DNA from: Mesorhizobium sp. Root554
GTDB taxonomy: Bacteria; Pseudomonadota; Alphaproteobacteria; Rhizobiales; Rhizobiaceae
Direction of reading: 5' to 3'
Length of the DNA stretch: 64,000 bases
Assembly: GCF_001427025.1 (NCBI RefSeq)
Contig: NZ_LMGA01000001.1
Span: 1,564,042 to 1,628,041 of the forward strand
In this document: positions 38,860 through 46,509 of the stretch, piece after piece
Numbering within the stretch: position 1 is the first letter of the stretch
Layout of the letters: every line of letters starts with the position of its first letter
Made by a program: the position numbers and the translations under genes
Notes under the pieces: generated by a model
Databases searched by the model: none
What the model saw: the letters and a program-made list of their open reading frames with translations, nothing else
Told to the model about the DNA's origin: nothing

Positions 38860-39273
38860 TCAAAACTCCCACGGAGAGATGAGCTCTAGGCCGCTCTCGC
38901 CGAAATCACGCAAATTGCGCGTCGCCAACCGGCCGCCGTTGACCCGGGCAATCGCGGCAATCATGCCATCGGGCGCCGACATGCCTCGGCCCTTGCGAAC
39001 TGCGGCTCCCATGATCTCGCCATAGGCTAGGGCAGCTTCTTCGGTCAGGCCGAATATCCGGTCGGCAAACCGGCGACGCCAATCTGAAAGTCCCTGCTCC
39101 AGCCGCTCGGCGCGCTGATCGGGCCTTATCTTGTGGATGCCGAATGCGATCTCCGCGATCGTCACGGTAGACAGCGCAAGCTCTGCATCATGGCGCACCA
39201 GCCAGGCAATAACCGCCTCGTCTGGCGCTTTCTTCAAACTTTCAGAAACGACGTTGGTGTCCAGGAAAATCAA
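38860..39273 (-). CDS. PIN-domain toxin (FitB/VapC type) of pair 2
   Basis: A 137-residue PIN ribonuclease. MIFLDTNVVSE gives the first Asp (5) and VTIAEIAFGI the Glu near 40. MSAPDGMIAAIARVNGG gives the Asp near 102, followed by TRNLRDFGESGLELISPW. This late TRN-x-DF motif is typical of FitB-like toxins. The start overlaps the antitoxin stop (ATGA). Confidence 0.9.
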   Translation of the reverse strand: MIFLDTNVVSESLKKAPDEAVIAWLVRHDAELALSTVTIAEIAFGIHKIRPDQRAERLEQGLSDWRRRFADRIFGLTEEAALAYGEIMGAAVRKGRGMSAPDGMIAAIARVNGGRLATRNLRDFGESGLELISPWEF

Positions 39274-39515
39274 AGGTCGGGTCCACTGTGGGCCTGACGG
39301 CTTTCCTGAATGATCGTCTCGAGATCAATATCGCTGCCGTTGTTCGTCAGGCGCGCATAGAAGGTTGAGGCCGGTTCGCGGCCTGCTTCACGAATTTCGT
39401 AAGATTCAAGCGCTCGTTCGACCACGTCCGCGATCGAACGGTTTTCACGTCGCGCCAATCGATGCGCAAGATCGCGCGCCTTGGCGCTACGGACTGATAG
39501 TTGCGGTTCGGCCAT
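39270..39515 (-). CDS. VapB/Rv0623-like antitoxin of pair 2
   Basis: The 81-residue protein begins MAEPQLSVRSAKARDLAHRLA, with RRENRSIADVVERALESYE, resembling the transcription-factor type VapB proteins. The C-terminal STFYARLTNNGSDIDLETII would contact the toxin. I chose ATG 39515 (AAAGGAATTGG upstream). A 14-base perfect palindrome lies 41 bases further up. Confidence 0.85.
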   Translation of the reverse strand: MAEPQLSVRSAKARDLAHRLARRENRSIADVVERALESYEIREAGREPASTFYARLTNNGSDIDLETIIQESRQAHSGPDL

Positions 39516-39555
39516 GATCCAATTCCTTTCGAGAAATATAGCCGCTCGTCTATCT

Positions 39556-39569
39556 GCCATCAAGATGGC
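39556..39569. promoter_or_regulatory. Candidate operator of toxin-antitoxin pair 2
   Basis: GCCATC-AA-GATGGC is a perfect 14-base palindrome located 41 bases upstream of the antitoxin ATG and downstream of the ModE-like stop. This is the expected place for an autoregulatory VapBC operator. Confidence 0.4.
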
Positions 39570-39611
39570 TATGGACGGCTAAGCATCAGAAAGGATAAAC
39601 GTCGCCAAGCC

Positions 39612-39953
39612 TCACCCCGCGTCGATCTCCGCCTGCAGCGCCTGCATATGCGCCGTTGCGGCCGAGGCCGCCGCACGCTCGATGGCGCGGAAACGGCTGA
39701 CAACCGCCAGACCCACCGCTGTGAGTTGCGCGCCGCCGCCCTTGCGGCCGCCTGTCTGCGCCGCAACCAGCGGCTTGCCGAAAACCCGGTTCATGTCTTC
39801 CACCAGGTCCCAGGCGTGCTTGTAGGACATGTCCATGCCGCGGGCCGCAGCGGAGATCGAGCCGAAGGCGGCGATGTTTTCCAGCAGTTCGATCTTGCCG
39901 GGTCCGATACGTCCCTCGGGATCGAGATTGATGCGCAGACTGAGCGAAGGCAT
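39612..39953 (-). CDS. ModE-like winged-helix regulator lacking the molybdate-binding domain
   Basis: A 113-residue protein that matches only the N-terminal LysR-type HTH of ModE: IELLENIAAFGSISAAARGMDMSYKHAWDLVEDMN, then GGRKGGGAQLTAVG. The di-Mop ligand domain of full-length ModE (about 260 residues) is absent. Molybdate sensing would therefore need another component, or the protein acts differently. GGGAG precedes the start. It lies 82 bases downstream of modC on the same strand. Confidence 0.82.
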   Translation of the reverse strand: MPSLSLRINLDPEGRIGPGKIELLENIAAFGSISAAARGMDMSYKHAWDLVEDMNRVFGKPLVAAQTGGRKGGGAQLTAVGLAVVSRFRAIERAAASAATAHMQALQAEIDAG

Positions 39954-40035
39954 GTCGTTCTCCCACTCTGCGCATTCATGTCACGCAGGCTTCGCCTTGA
40001 AAAGCGCTATTCCCGAATGACATAACGAAATGCAC

Positions 40036-41151
40036 CTAGGCGTGCGCTTCCGGCAGGGGCAAACCGACCGCCATGTTTGCGCGGTCGAAGCTCACCGTCT
40101 TCACCACCGCGAATACCGCCATCCCCTTTTCAAGCGCCAGCGCCTGGCGCGACTGCTCGGTGATGCGGGCAAGCACCGCCACGCCGTTGCAATCGATGCG
40201 CACATCGACGCCCGACCCGCCGTCCGGAACCAGCGAAGCAACGCGCCCCGGCAGGATGTTCAGGGCGCTTAGGCCGCGCGGCCGCTCGGTCGCGATCATT
40301 ACATCACGCGCGCGGATGCGCAGACGCACCGGCGCGCCGGCGGGCATGTCGAGCCGCGGAACGCGGATCTCGCCTGCGGGAGAGCCCAGCACGGTCATGC
40401 CGAAGGTCTCGTCATGGCCGGCCACGACCGTTTCGAGCACAGCCCCGCCCTCGCCGCGCTCCCCTGCCGGCAACAGGTCGAGCCGCTGCATGATCTCCGA
40501 TGTCGGCCCAGCCGCGACGACCTTGCCCTCCGACAGCATCACCACGTCGCTGGCCAGCCGCGCCACCTCGGCCAGCGCATGGCTGACATAGACGATCGGA
40601 ATGCCGGCCTCGTCGCGCAGCCGCTCGATGTAGGGCAGGATCTCGGCCTTGCGGCTATCATCGAGCGAGGCGAGCGGCTCGTCCATCAAAAGCAGTCGCG
40701 GACTGGCCAGCAGCGCTCGCCCGATCGCCACGCGCTGTTTCTCGCCGCCCGAAAGTCCGGCCGGACGCCGCTCCAGCAGGGGCCTGATGCCGAGCAGGTC
40801 GACGACCGTGTCGAAATCGGCGTAGCGCTGCGCGGCCGGCGTGAACCAGCGTCCATAGCGCAGATTGCCGGCCACGCTCATATGCGGGAACAGCCGCGCG
40901 TCCTGGAAAACCATGCCGATTCGCCGCTCGTGCCGCGGCACGAAAATGCCCTTGTCCGTGTCGACCAGCACGCGCCCGTCCACCGCCACGCGCCCGCGCT
41001 GTGGCCGCATCAACCCCGCAACCACATTGATGAGCGAGGACTTGCCAGATCCCGACGGGCCGAACAGCGCCGTCAGCCGCCCGGCGCTGTTGAAACGGGC
41101 TTCGAGTGCGAAGCCACCAAGCCTGTGGCCGATATCGATCTCGACGCTCAT
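40036..41151 (-). CDS. modC: Molybdate ABC transporter ATP-binding protein
   Basis: A 371-residue ATPase with Walker [16 protein letters not shown] near residue 30, signature LSGGEKQRVAIGRAL near 133 and Walker B LLLMDEPLASLD near 155. A C-terminal TOBE/Mop domain (about 295-365) starts ALNILPGRVASLV, which binds molybdate in this subfamily. The start overlaps the modB stop (ATGA). It powers the ModAB importer. Confidence 0.94.
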   Translation of the reverse strand: MSVEIDIGHRLGGFALEARFNSAGRLTALFGPSGSGKSSLINVVAGLMRPQRGRVAVDGRVLVDTDKGIFVPRHERRIGMVFQDARLFPHMSVAGNLRYGRWFTPAAQRYADFDTVVDLLGIRPLLERRPAGLSGGEKQRVAIGRALLASPRLLLMDEPLASLDDSRKAEILPYIERLRDEAGIPIVYVSHALAEVARLASDVVMLSEGKVVAAGPTSEIMQRLDLLPAGERGEGGAVLETVVAGHDETFGMTVLGSPAGEIRVPRLDMPAGAPVRLRIRARDVMIATERPRGLSALNILPGRVASLVPDGGSGVDVRIDCNGVAVLARITEQSRQALALEKGMAVFAVVKTVSFDRANMAVGLPLPEAHA

Positions 41152-41852
41152 GCCGTTTCCAGCCGCCGTCCGACACGCCGCGCCAGCACCTCTGAAGCGA
41201 TGAGCGCCGCCATCGAGATGATAACGCTGATCAGCGTCAGCCGAAGCGCGCCCGCGTCGCCGCCCGGCACCTGGGTGAAAGTGTAGATCGCCGAAGGCAG
41301 CGTCTGCGTCTCGCCCGGAATGTTGGATACGAAGGTGATCGTCGCGCCGAACTCACCCATTGCCTTGGCGAAGGACAGGATGGCGCCGGCGATGATGCCG
41401 GGGAGCATCAGCGGCAATGTCACCGAGCCGAACACCCAGAGCGGGCTCGCTCCCAGCGTGCCGGCGGTCGCCTCCAGCTTGCGGTCGACGCTTTCAATGG
41501 AAAGCCGGATAGCGCGCACCATCAACGGAAAGCCCATGATGGCGCAGGCGAGCGCAGCGCCCGTCCAGCGAAAGGAAAAGACGATGCCGAAATGCTCGGC
41601 CAGGAAGGCGCCCGCCGGCCCTCGCTTGCCGAAGCTCAACAGCAACAGATAGCCGGTTACGACCGGCGGCAGGATCAGCGGCAGATGCACGAGGCCGTTG
41701 AGCAGCGTCTTGCCCCAAAAGCGCCCCCGCGCCAGCAGCATCGCAATCAGGATGCCCGGCGGCAGGCTGAACAGCATCGCCACCGTTGCCACCTTGATCG
41801 ACAGGCGGACCGCATTCCATTCGTCCGGAGTGAGGTCCGTAAGCCAGTTCAT
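41148..41852 (-). CDS. modB: Molybdate ABC transporter permease
   Basis: A 234-residue permease with about five transmembrane helices. Typical ModB signatures are NGLVHLPLILPPVVTGYLLLL near residue 50 and the EAA loop SVDRKLEATAGTLGASPLWVFGSVTLPLMLPGI near 115. FAKAMGEFGATITFVSNIPGETQTLP near 170 is another. It lies between modA and modC in one operon. Confidence 0.95.
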   Translation of the reverse strand: MNWLTDLTPDEWNAVRLSIKVATVAMLFSLPPGILIAMLLARGRFWGKTLLNGLVHLPLILPPVVTGYLLLLSFGKRGPAGAFLAEHFGIVFSFRWTGAALACAIMGFPLMVRAIRLSIESVDRKLEATAGTLGASPLWVFGSVTLPLMLPGIIAGAILSFAKAMGEFGATITFVSNIPGETQTLPSAIYTFTQVPGGDAGALRLTLISVIISMAALIASEVLARRVGRRLETA

Positions 41853-41884
41853 GTGCGCCGTAATGCCCCTCTTGCAGGCGGACC

Positions 41885-42694
41885 TTACTGCGCCCCCGGC
41901 AGCACCGTGAAGCCCTGTTCTTCATAAAGCGGCTTCGCGGTGTCGGACTCGGCGCATTTCAGCCAGGCCGACGTTTCCGCGTCCCTGGCATCGGCCGTCT
42001 CGGCAACCGGATAGACGATGGGAGGATGCGATCCTTCCGGGAACGTGCCGATGACCCGGACGCCGGGTTCGGCGTGCGCGTCGGTCTGGTAGACGATGCC
42101 GAGCGCCGCCTCGCCGGTCGAAACCAGCTTGAGCGCGGCCCGCACATTCTCGGCCTGCGCCACCTTGCCCTCGACGGATGACCAGACGCCAAGCGATTCG
42201 AGGGCCGCCTTGCCGTATTTGCCGGCGGGCACGGCTTTCACGTCGCCCATGGCAAGCTTGCCGTCGCCGAGCAGGCCGGCAAGGTCGAAACCCTTTTCCA
42301 GCTTGGCTTCGGTCGTCGAATCCCTGGCCGTCGATGCCGGGGCGATCAGCACGATGGCGTTGCCGAGCAGCAGCCTCTCGGTGTCTGGCTTGGTCAACTT
42401 CTTGTCGGAGAGATATTTCATCCAGTCGAGGTCCGCCGACATGAACACATCGGCCGGCGCGCCGCTCTCGATCTGCTTGGCCAGCGCCGATGACGCCGCG
42501 TAGGAAATGGTGGCCGCTTCGCCGACTTCCGCCGCGCAGGCCTTGTTCACCGCATCGAGCGCGTCCTTGAGGCTGGCGGCGGCAAACACCGTGACCTTGC
42601 TGTCGTCGGCCTTCGCCGCCGATGACAGCGCCAGCGCTGCAGCCAATAGTCCCGCACCCGCAAGTGCCTGGATCCCGAAACCTCTGCAATCCAT
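41885..42694 (-). CDS. modA: Molybdate-binding periplasmic protein
   Basis: A 269-residue protein. A signal peptide ends about residue 30 (LLAAALALSSAAKA). The mature protein starts DDSKVTVFAAASLKDALDAV, the ModA opening, and contains ISYAASSALAKQIESGAPADVFMSADLDWMKYL. AAGGGGAG precedes ATG 42694. A candidate ModE operator lies upstream at 42741-42762. Confidence 0.95.
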   Translation of the reverse strand: MDCRGFGIQALAGAGLLAAALALSSAAKADDSKVTVFAAASLKDALDAVNKACAAEVGEAATISYAASSALAKQIESGAPADVFMSADLDWMKYLSDKKLTKPDTERLLLGNAIVLIAPASTARDSTTEAKLEKGFDLAGLLGDGKLAMGDVKAVPAGKYGKAALESLGVWSSVEGKVAQAENVRAALKLVSTGEAALGIVYQTDAHAEPGVRVIGTFPEGSHPPIVYPVAETADARDAETSAWLKCAESDTAKPLYEEQGFTVLPGAQ

Positions 42695-42740
42695 GAAAAT
42701 TCTCCCCTTGCGAGACCCGCTCACAGCCGAGCCGAAATCC

Positions 42741-42762
42741 GATATATCCAGATGAATATAAC
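42741..42762. promoter_or_regulatory. Candidate ModE-type operator upstream of modA
   Basis: GATATAT (42741-42747) and ATATAAC (42756-42762) form an imperfect inverted repeat (6 of 7) with an 8-base spacer. This resembles the TATATA/TATATAAC arrangement bound by ModE in E. coli. It lies about 45 bases upstream of the modA start. The rest of 42695-42902 shows no convincing gene. Confidence 0.45.
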
Positions 42763-42902
42763 AATGGAAGGGGATTCTGGACAAAATAGCCGCCATGGCC
42801 ATTCAGCATGGTCGCACCACGTCTCCTCGATAGCGTTTATGAAATATAGCGAACCGAACTTGATCCGGGAGAACCAGCATGAACAGCCGGCCTATGCCGT
42901 CA

Positions 42903-43634
42903 TCAAGGCGTCCGACGTGATGATCGGGGTGGATTGATCGCAGCGGCGCCCTCTCCGACAGGCGCCTCAGCTGCGATTGCATCTGACGTTAACAGGTTGG
43001 CCGCGGCCATGGCGAGCAGCGCACCTGCAAATTGCGCGGCCACGAACGCCGGAATGTCCAGGGGGCGAATGCCCGCGAATGTGTCGGAAAGCGCACGCGC
43101 CAGCGTCACGGCGGGATTGGCGAAGGATGTGGAGGCCGTGAACCAGTAGGCGGCGACGATATAAAGTCCCACCAGCCAGGCAATCACATCGATGCGGTAG
43201 CGCTGCGCGGCGAGGATGGTGAAAACCAGACCGAAACTGGCGACAGCTTCGGATATCCATTGGCTCATGCCCGTGCGCGCGGTGGCGGAATACTGCAGCA
43301 CCGGCAGTTCGAACATCAGATGGACGACAAGTGTTCCGGCAATTGCGCCGGCGATCTGGCATACGCCGTAGACAAGCGCGACGCCGCCCGGCATCCGCCG
43401 GTGCAACGCCGTCACCAACGTAACCGCGGGATTGAAATGGGCGCCTGATATCGGACCGAGGACCGTTATCAGCACGACCAGGATAGCGCCTGTCGGCAGC
43501 GTGTTGCACAGCAGCGCCAGCGCCCTGTCGTCGGTCAGGCGGTCGGCCATGATGCCGGAGCCGACGACCGCGGCGACGAGCATGGCCGTACCGAGCGCTT
43601 CGGCCGCGAGACGCCGATGCAACTCCGGGGCCAC
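42903..43634 (-). CDS. aqpS: Aquaglyceroporin (MIP family) of an arsenic operon
   Basis: A 243-residue channel with six helices and two NPA boxes: GAHFNPAVTLVTAL near residue 67 and SFANPAVTLARALSD near 180. In Sinorhizobium meliloti AqpS lets arsenite made by ArsC leave the cell down its gradient, replacing an ArsB/Acr3 pump. The position just after arsR-arsC supports the same role here. It begins five bases after the arsC stop. Confidence 0.88.
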   Translation of the reverse strand: MAPELHRRLAAEALGTAMLVAAVVGSGIMADRLTDDRALALLCNTLPTGAILVVLITVLGPISGAHFNPAVTLVTALHRRMPGGVALVYGVCQIAGAIAGTLVVHLMFELPVLQYSATARTGMSQWISEAVASFGLVFTILAAQRYRIDVIAWLVGLYIVAAYWFTASTSFANPAVTLARALSDTFAGIRPLDIPAFVAAQFAGALLAMAAANLLTSDAIAAEAPVGEGAAAINPPRSSRRTP

Positions 43635-43639
43635 GGTCC

Positions 43640-44149
43640 TCAGCCGGCCTTGGGCAGGTCTTGACCGATCTCGTCCAACCGGCGTTTCAGACCGAGCTTG
43701 TCGATCGTCTGCATCGGCAGGCTGGCGAAGACCGAGATGCGGTTGTTCAGCATTCGATACGCCTCGGCGAAGGCCAGATGCCTTTCGGCATCGGTTCCTT
43801 CGGCCGCTGCCGGATCAGGCACGCCCCAATGCGCGGTCATCGGCTGACCGGGCCAGACCGGGCAGGATTCACCGGCTGCGTCGTCGCAGACGGTGAAGAC
43901 GAAATCCATTTCCGGGGCGCCGGGGACGGCGAACTCGTCCCAGGCTTTCGAGCGCGCGAAGGCCGTGTCGTAGCCAAGGCTTTCCAGTAGACGGAGGGAG
44001 AACGGATGAACCGTTCCTTTCGGATGCGATCCGGCCGAGAAGGCGCGGAACCGCCCGTCGCCGACCTTGTTCAGGATAGCCTCGGCAAGGATCGACCGCG
44101 CCGAATTGCCGGTGCAAAGGAACAGGACATTGTAGATTTTCTGGTTCAT
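43640..44149 (-). CDS. arsC: Arsenate reductase (low-molecular-weight phosphatase type)
   Basis: A 169-residue reductase with the P-loop nucleophile motif VLFLCTGNSARSILAEA at residues 8-24. FVFTVCDDAAGESCPVWPGQP near 80-100 carries the redox cysteines. VPDPAAAEGT includes the general-acid Asp. It reduces arsenate to arsenite. AGAGG precedes ATG 44149, eight bases after the arsR stop. Confidence 0.92.
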   Translation of the reverse strand: MNQKIYNVLFLCTGNSARSILAEAILNKVGDGRFRAFSAGSHPKGTVHPFSLRLLESLGYDTAFARSKAWDEFAVPGAPEMDFVFTVCDDAAGESCPVWPGQPMTAHWGVPDPAAAEGTDAERHLAFAEAYRMLNNRISVFASLPMQTIDKLGLKRRLDEIGQDLPKAG

Positions 44150-44157
44150 CGAAACCT

Positions 44158-44490
44158 CTAGCAATCACAGGCGACGGCGTTGATGACAGGCCGGCAGAGT
44201 TCAGGCGATCCGTTGCAACAATCTTCCATCAGGAAGGCGAGCAGGTCACGGAAGCCCGTCATGTCCGCCCTGTATCGTATGGTTCTGCCATCGCGTTCGG
44301 AGCGGATCAGGCCGGCATGGACAAGGATCTTCAAATGGGCTGAGGTCGTGTTCTGGACAGCGCCGAGACGGTCGGCGATTTCGCCGGCGGCAACGCCGGA
44401 AGGCCCGGCCTTCACCAGCAGGCGAAAGACATCCAGCCTCGTCTCCTGGCCAAGCGCGGCCAAAGCTCCGGTAGCGGTCTTTCTATCCAT
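44158..44490 (-). CDS. arsR: ArsR-family repressor
   Basis: A 110-residue winged-helix protein: ALAALGQETRLDVFRLLVKAGPSGVAAGEIADRLGAVQNTTSAHLKILVHAGLI. The canonical metal-binding ELCVCDL box in helix 3 is absent. A Cys pair lies at the C-terminus instead (EDCCNGSPELC and ACDC), as in some other rhizobial and acidithiobacillar ArsR types. It is the first gene of the arsR-arsC-aqpS unit. Confidence 0.9.
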   Translation of the reverse strand: MDRKTATGALAALGQETRLDVFRLLVKAGPSGVAAGEIADRLGAVQNTTSAHLKILVHAGLIRSERDGRTIRYRADMTGFRDLLAFLMEDCCNGSPELCRPVINAVACDC

Positions 44491-44491
44491 A

Positions 44492-44525
44492 TATCCAAAA
44501 TCCTAGATACAACGATCCTTGGATA
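44492..44525. promoter_or_regulatory. Candidate ArsR operator
   Basis: TATCCAA (44492-44498) and TTGGATA (44519-44525) are perfect inverted repeats 20 bases apart, immediately upstream of the arsR start. Additional ATCC half-sites lie nearby. Confidence 0.45.
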
Positions 44526-44604
44526 GCGCGAGCCAGGCGAATTGTAAATCCGCGGCGCGATAAATTTCGGGAACGGGAAGCCTGAAACCGAAGGCCAGGC
44601 GCGG

Positions 44605-45399
44605 TCAGACCGCGATCGGTGCCTTGATCGTGGCGTCGGCGACATAGTTGTCGAGGCGGAAATCCTCGAAGCGGAAGGCGAACAGGTCCTTCACCTCGGG
44701 GTTGATCCACATCGTCGGCAGCGTCTTCGGCGTGCGCTTCAATTGTTCGCGCGCCTGCTCGAAATGGTTCGAATAGAGATGCGCATCGCCCAGCGTATGG
44801 ACGAAATCGCCGGGCTTCAAACCTGTCACCTGCGCCACCATCATGGTCAGCAGCGCATAGGACGCGATATTGAACGGAACGCCGAGGAAGATATCGGCGG
44901 AGCGCTGGTAGAGCTGGCACGAAAGCCGCCCGTCGGCCACATAGAACTGGAACAGGCAGTGACAGGGCGGCAGCGCCATCGCCTCCACTTCCGCCGGATT
45001 CCACGCCGAGACGATCAGCCGGCGCGATTGAGGATTCCGCTTTATCTCTTTGAGAAGATTCGCGATCTGGTCGATCGTACCGCCATTGCCATCGGGCCAT
45101 GAGCGCCACTGCTTGCCGTAGACCGGGCCGAGGTCGCCATTCTCGTCGGCCCATTCGTCCCAGATGGTGACGCCATTGTCGCGCAGATATTTGACGTTGG
45201 TGTCCCCGGCCAGGAACCACAGCAGTTCGTGGATGATCGACTTCAGATGCAGCTTCTTGGTCGTCGTGACCGGAAAACCGCGCGAGAGGTCGAACCGCAT
45301 CTGATAGCCGAACACCGAGCGCGTGCCCGTGCCGGTGCGGTCGCCACGGTCCGCGCCATAGTCGAGCACATGCTGGAGAAGATCGAGATATTGGCGCAT
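44605..45399 (-). CDS. thyA: Thymidylate synthase
   Basis: The 264 residues equal E. coli ThyA. It methylates dUMP using methylene-tetrahydrofolate. [19 protein letters not shown] lies near residue 21, the catalytic Cys in [13 protein letters not shown] near 146 and [19 protein letters not shown] near 166. The frame is open further upstream, but MRQYLDLL is the family start. dTMP synthesis is thus ThyA-dependent and coupled to FolA. Confidence 0.97.
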   Translation of the reverse strand: MRQYLDLLQHVLDYGADRGDRTGTGTRSVFGYQMRFDLSRGFPVTTTKKLHLKSIIHELLWFLAGDTNVKYLRDNGVTIWDEWADENGDLGPVYGKQWRSWPDGNGGTIDQIANLLKEIKRNPQSRRLIVSAWNPAEVEAMALPPCHCLFQFYVADGRLSCQLYQRSADIFLGVPFNIASYALLTMMVAQVTGLKPGDFVHTLGDAHLYSNHFEQAREQLKRTPKTLPTMWINPEVKDLFAFRFEDFRLDNYVADATIKAPIAV

Positions 45400-45533
45400 C
45401 GCATTCGCCCTGATTCGCTGCTGCCCCATCATAGCGGAGGCGCAGCCGGCCCGACACCGGAAAGCAAGGCCGCCGAGGGTTGCGCCCGCTATCCCCAGCA
45501 GCGTGACAAGCGGGGACAGCGGAACAACGGCAA

Positions 45534-45559
45534 AAGCCGGCGCGGGTTGCGCCGGCTTG
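45534..45559 (-). terminator. Rho-independent terminator after the DUF2853 gene
   Basis: AAGCCGGCGC / GCGCCGGCTT, a 10-bp stem with a 5-base loop followed on the minus strand by TTTTG. It lies 22 bases past the DUF2853 stop. Confidence 0.7.
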
Positions 45560-45581
45560 ATCCGACGAGCGGCAATAACTC

Positions 45582-45890
45582 CTAGAGCGAGCCGAGTTTG
45601 CCGAGTTCCTTGGCGACGAGATAGTAGAAGGTCACGCGGCCCTTCGAGCTGTCGGCTGCCATCGCCTTCGCGACCTTGGCCACGGCGGCTTCCGCCTTGG
45701 CTGCATCGACGCCCAGCTTCTTTACGCCCCAATTGTCGCGGACGCGGTCGAGTTCCTTCTGGTCGGTTGCCGAAACCAGCGAGGAGTCGCGGTTGCGGAG
45801 CGCGATACCGAGATGCTTCACGATCTTGTCGACGGTCGCGGCATCGGCGGCGGCATCGTACTTCTTCACGTCTGCGAGATAATCGGCCAT
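45582..45890 (-). CDS. DUF2853 family protein
   Basis: A 102-residue, mostly helical protein starting [40 protein letters not shown]. It contains [15 protein letters not shown] and ends [14 protein letters not shown], matching DUF2853. The function is unknown. It has no signal peptide. It stands alone with its own terminator. Confidence 0.8.
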   Translation of the reverse strand: MADYLADVKKYDAAADAATVDKIVKHLGIALRNRDSSLVSATDQKELDRVRDNWGVKKLGVDAAKAEAAVAKVAKAMAADSSKGRVTFYYLVAKELGKLGSL

Positions 45891-46095
45891 TTCATTCCCC
45901 TCTCGGAGTCATCGTTCAGTCGGCGCAATCCGGCCCTGGGGCCGCGCGCTGGATCGGAATCTCCTCACCAAGTGGACATTCCAAGCATCGCAAATGCAAG
46001 TCAACCCTGCGTGGCACATGCGCCGGGAGGCCCCACGGTTTTGAAGAGATTTTTACAGCCTTTTATTTTCCCGCGCCGGCCCCTATATTCGGCGG

Positions 46096-46412
46096 GTCGG
46101 CTTGACCGACTATGGCGATAAATGGGCGATGTAATAAGCCGTTCGGACCCGGGGGCGGTACCCGGCGCCTCCACCAAAAACCGCTGCTGGTGTCAGCGGC
46201 TTTTGCTGGGGGCGAAATAGGATCGACGAAGGTGTAAAGATCGTACTTTTGCCCGGCATTGTACCACCGTTATCGGGCTAAACTTGTAGTTGCAAACGAC
46301 AACTATGCTGAGGCACGTCTCGCTGCTTAATGCGGCGCGATAGTCTCGAATCAAGTCCTAGGGGTTAGCACTTCTAGGCGGGGTCCGGAGGCACCTGGCA
46401 ACAGAAGCCTCC
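46096..46412 (+). ncRNA. ssrA: Two-piece (circularly permuted) tmRNA
   Basis: The acceptor piece comes first and ends GGCGCCTCCACCA at 46176. About 30 bases later the coding piece begins GGGGGCGAAATAGGATCGACG at 46208; its first seven bases pair with CGCCTCC. The tag frame at 46292-46330 encodes ANDNYAEARLAA and a TAA stop, the alphaproteobacterial proteolysis tag. The 3' limit is approximate: GGAGGC/GCCTCC (46387-46412) followed by a T-rich run is the likely end or terminator. Confidence 0.93.
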
Positions 46413-46509
46413 ACTTCCTTTTCCGGCCTTCACGGGCTTGTTCTGGCGTCATTTCCGCGTTTCGGTTTTACTGCTTTGGCCCGTGTCCGCGCCGACAGGG
46501 TCATTGGCG

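Noticed and set aside
42839-42937. Plus-strand frame beginning MKYSEPNLIREN as a small gene
   Set aside because: It runs antisense into the aqpS end and shows no family resemblance or clear ribosome site.
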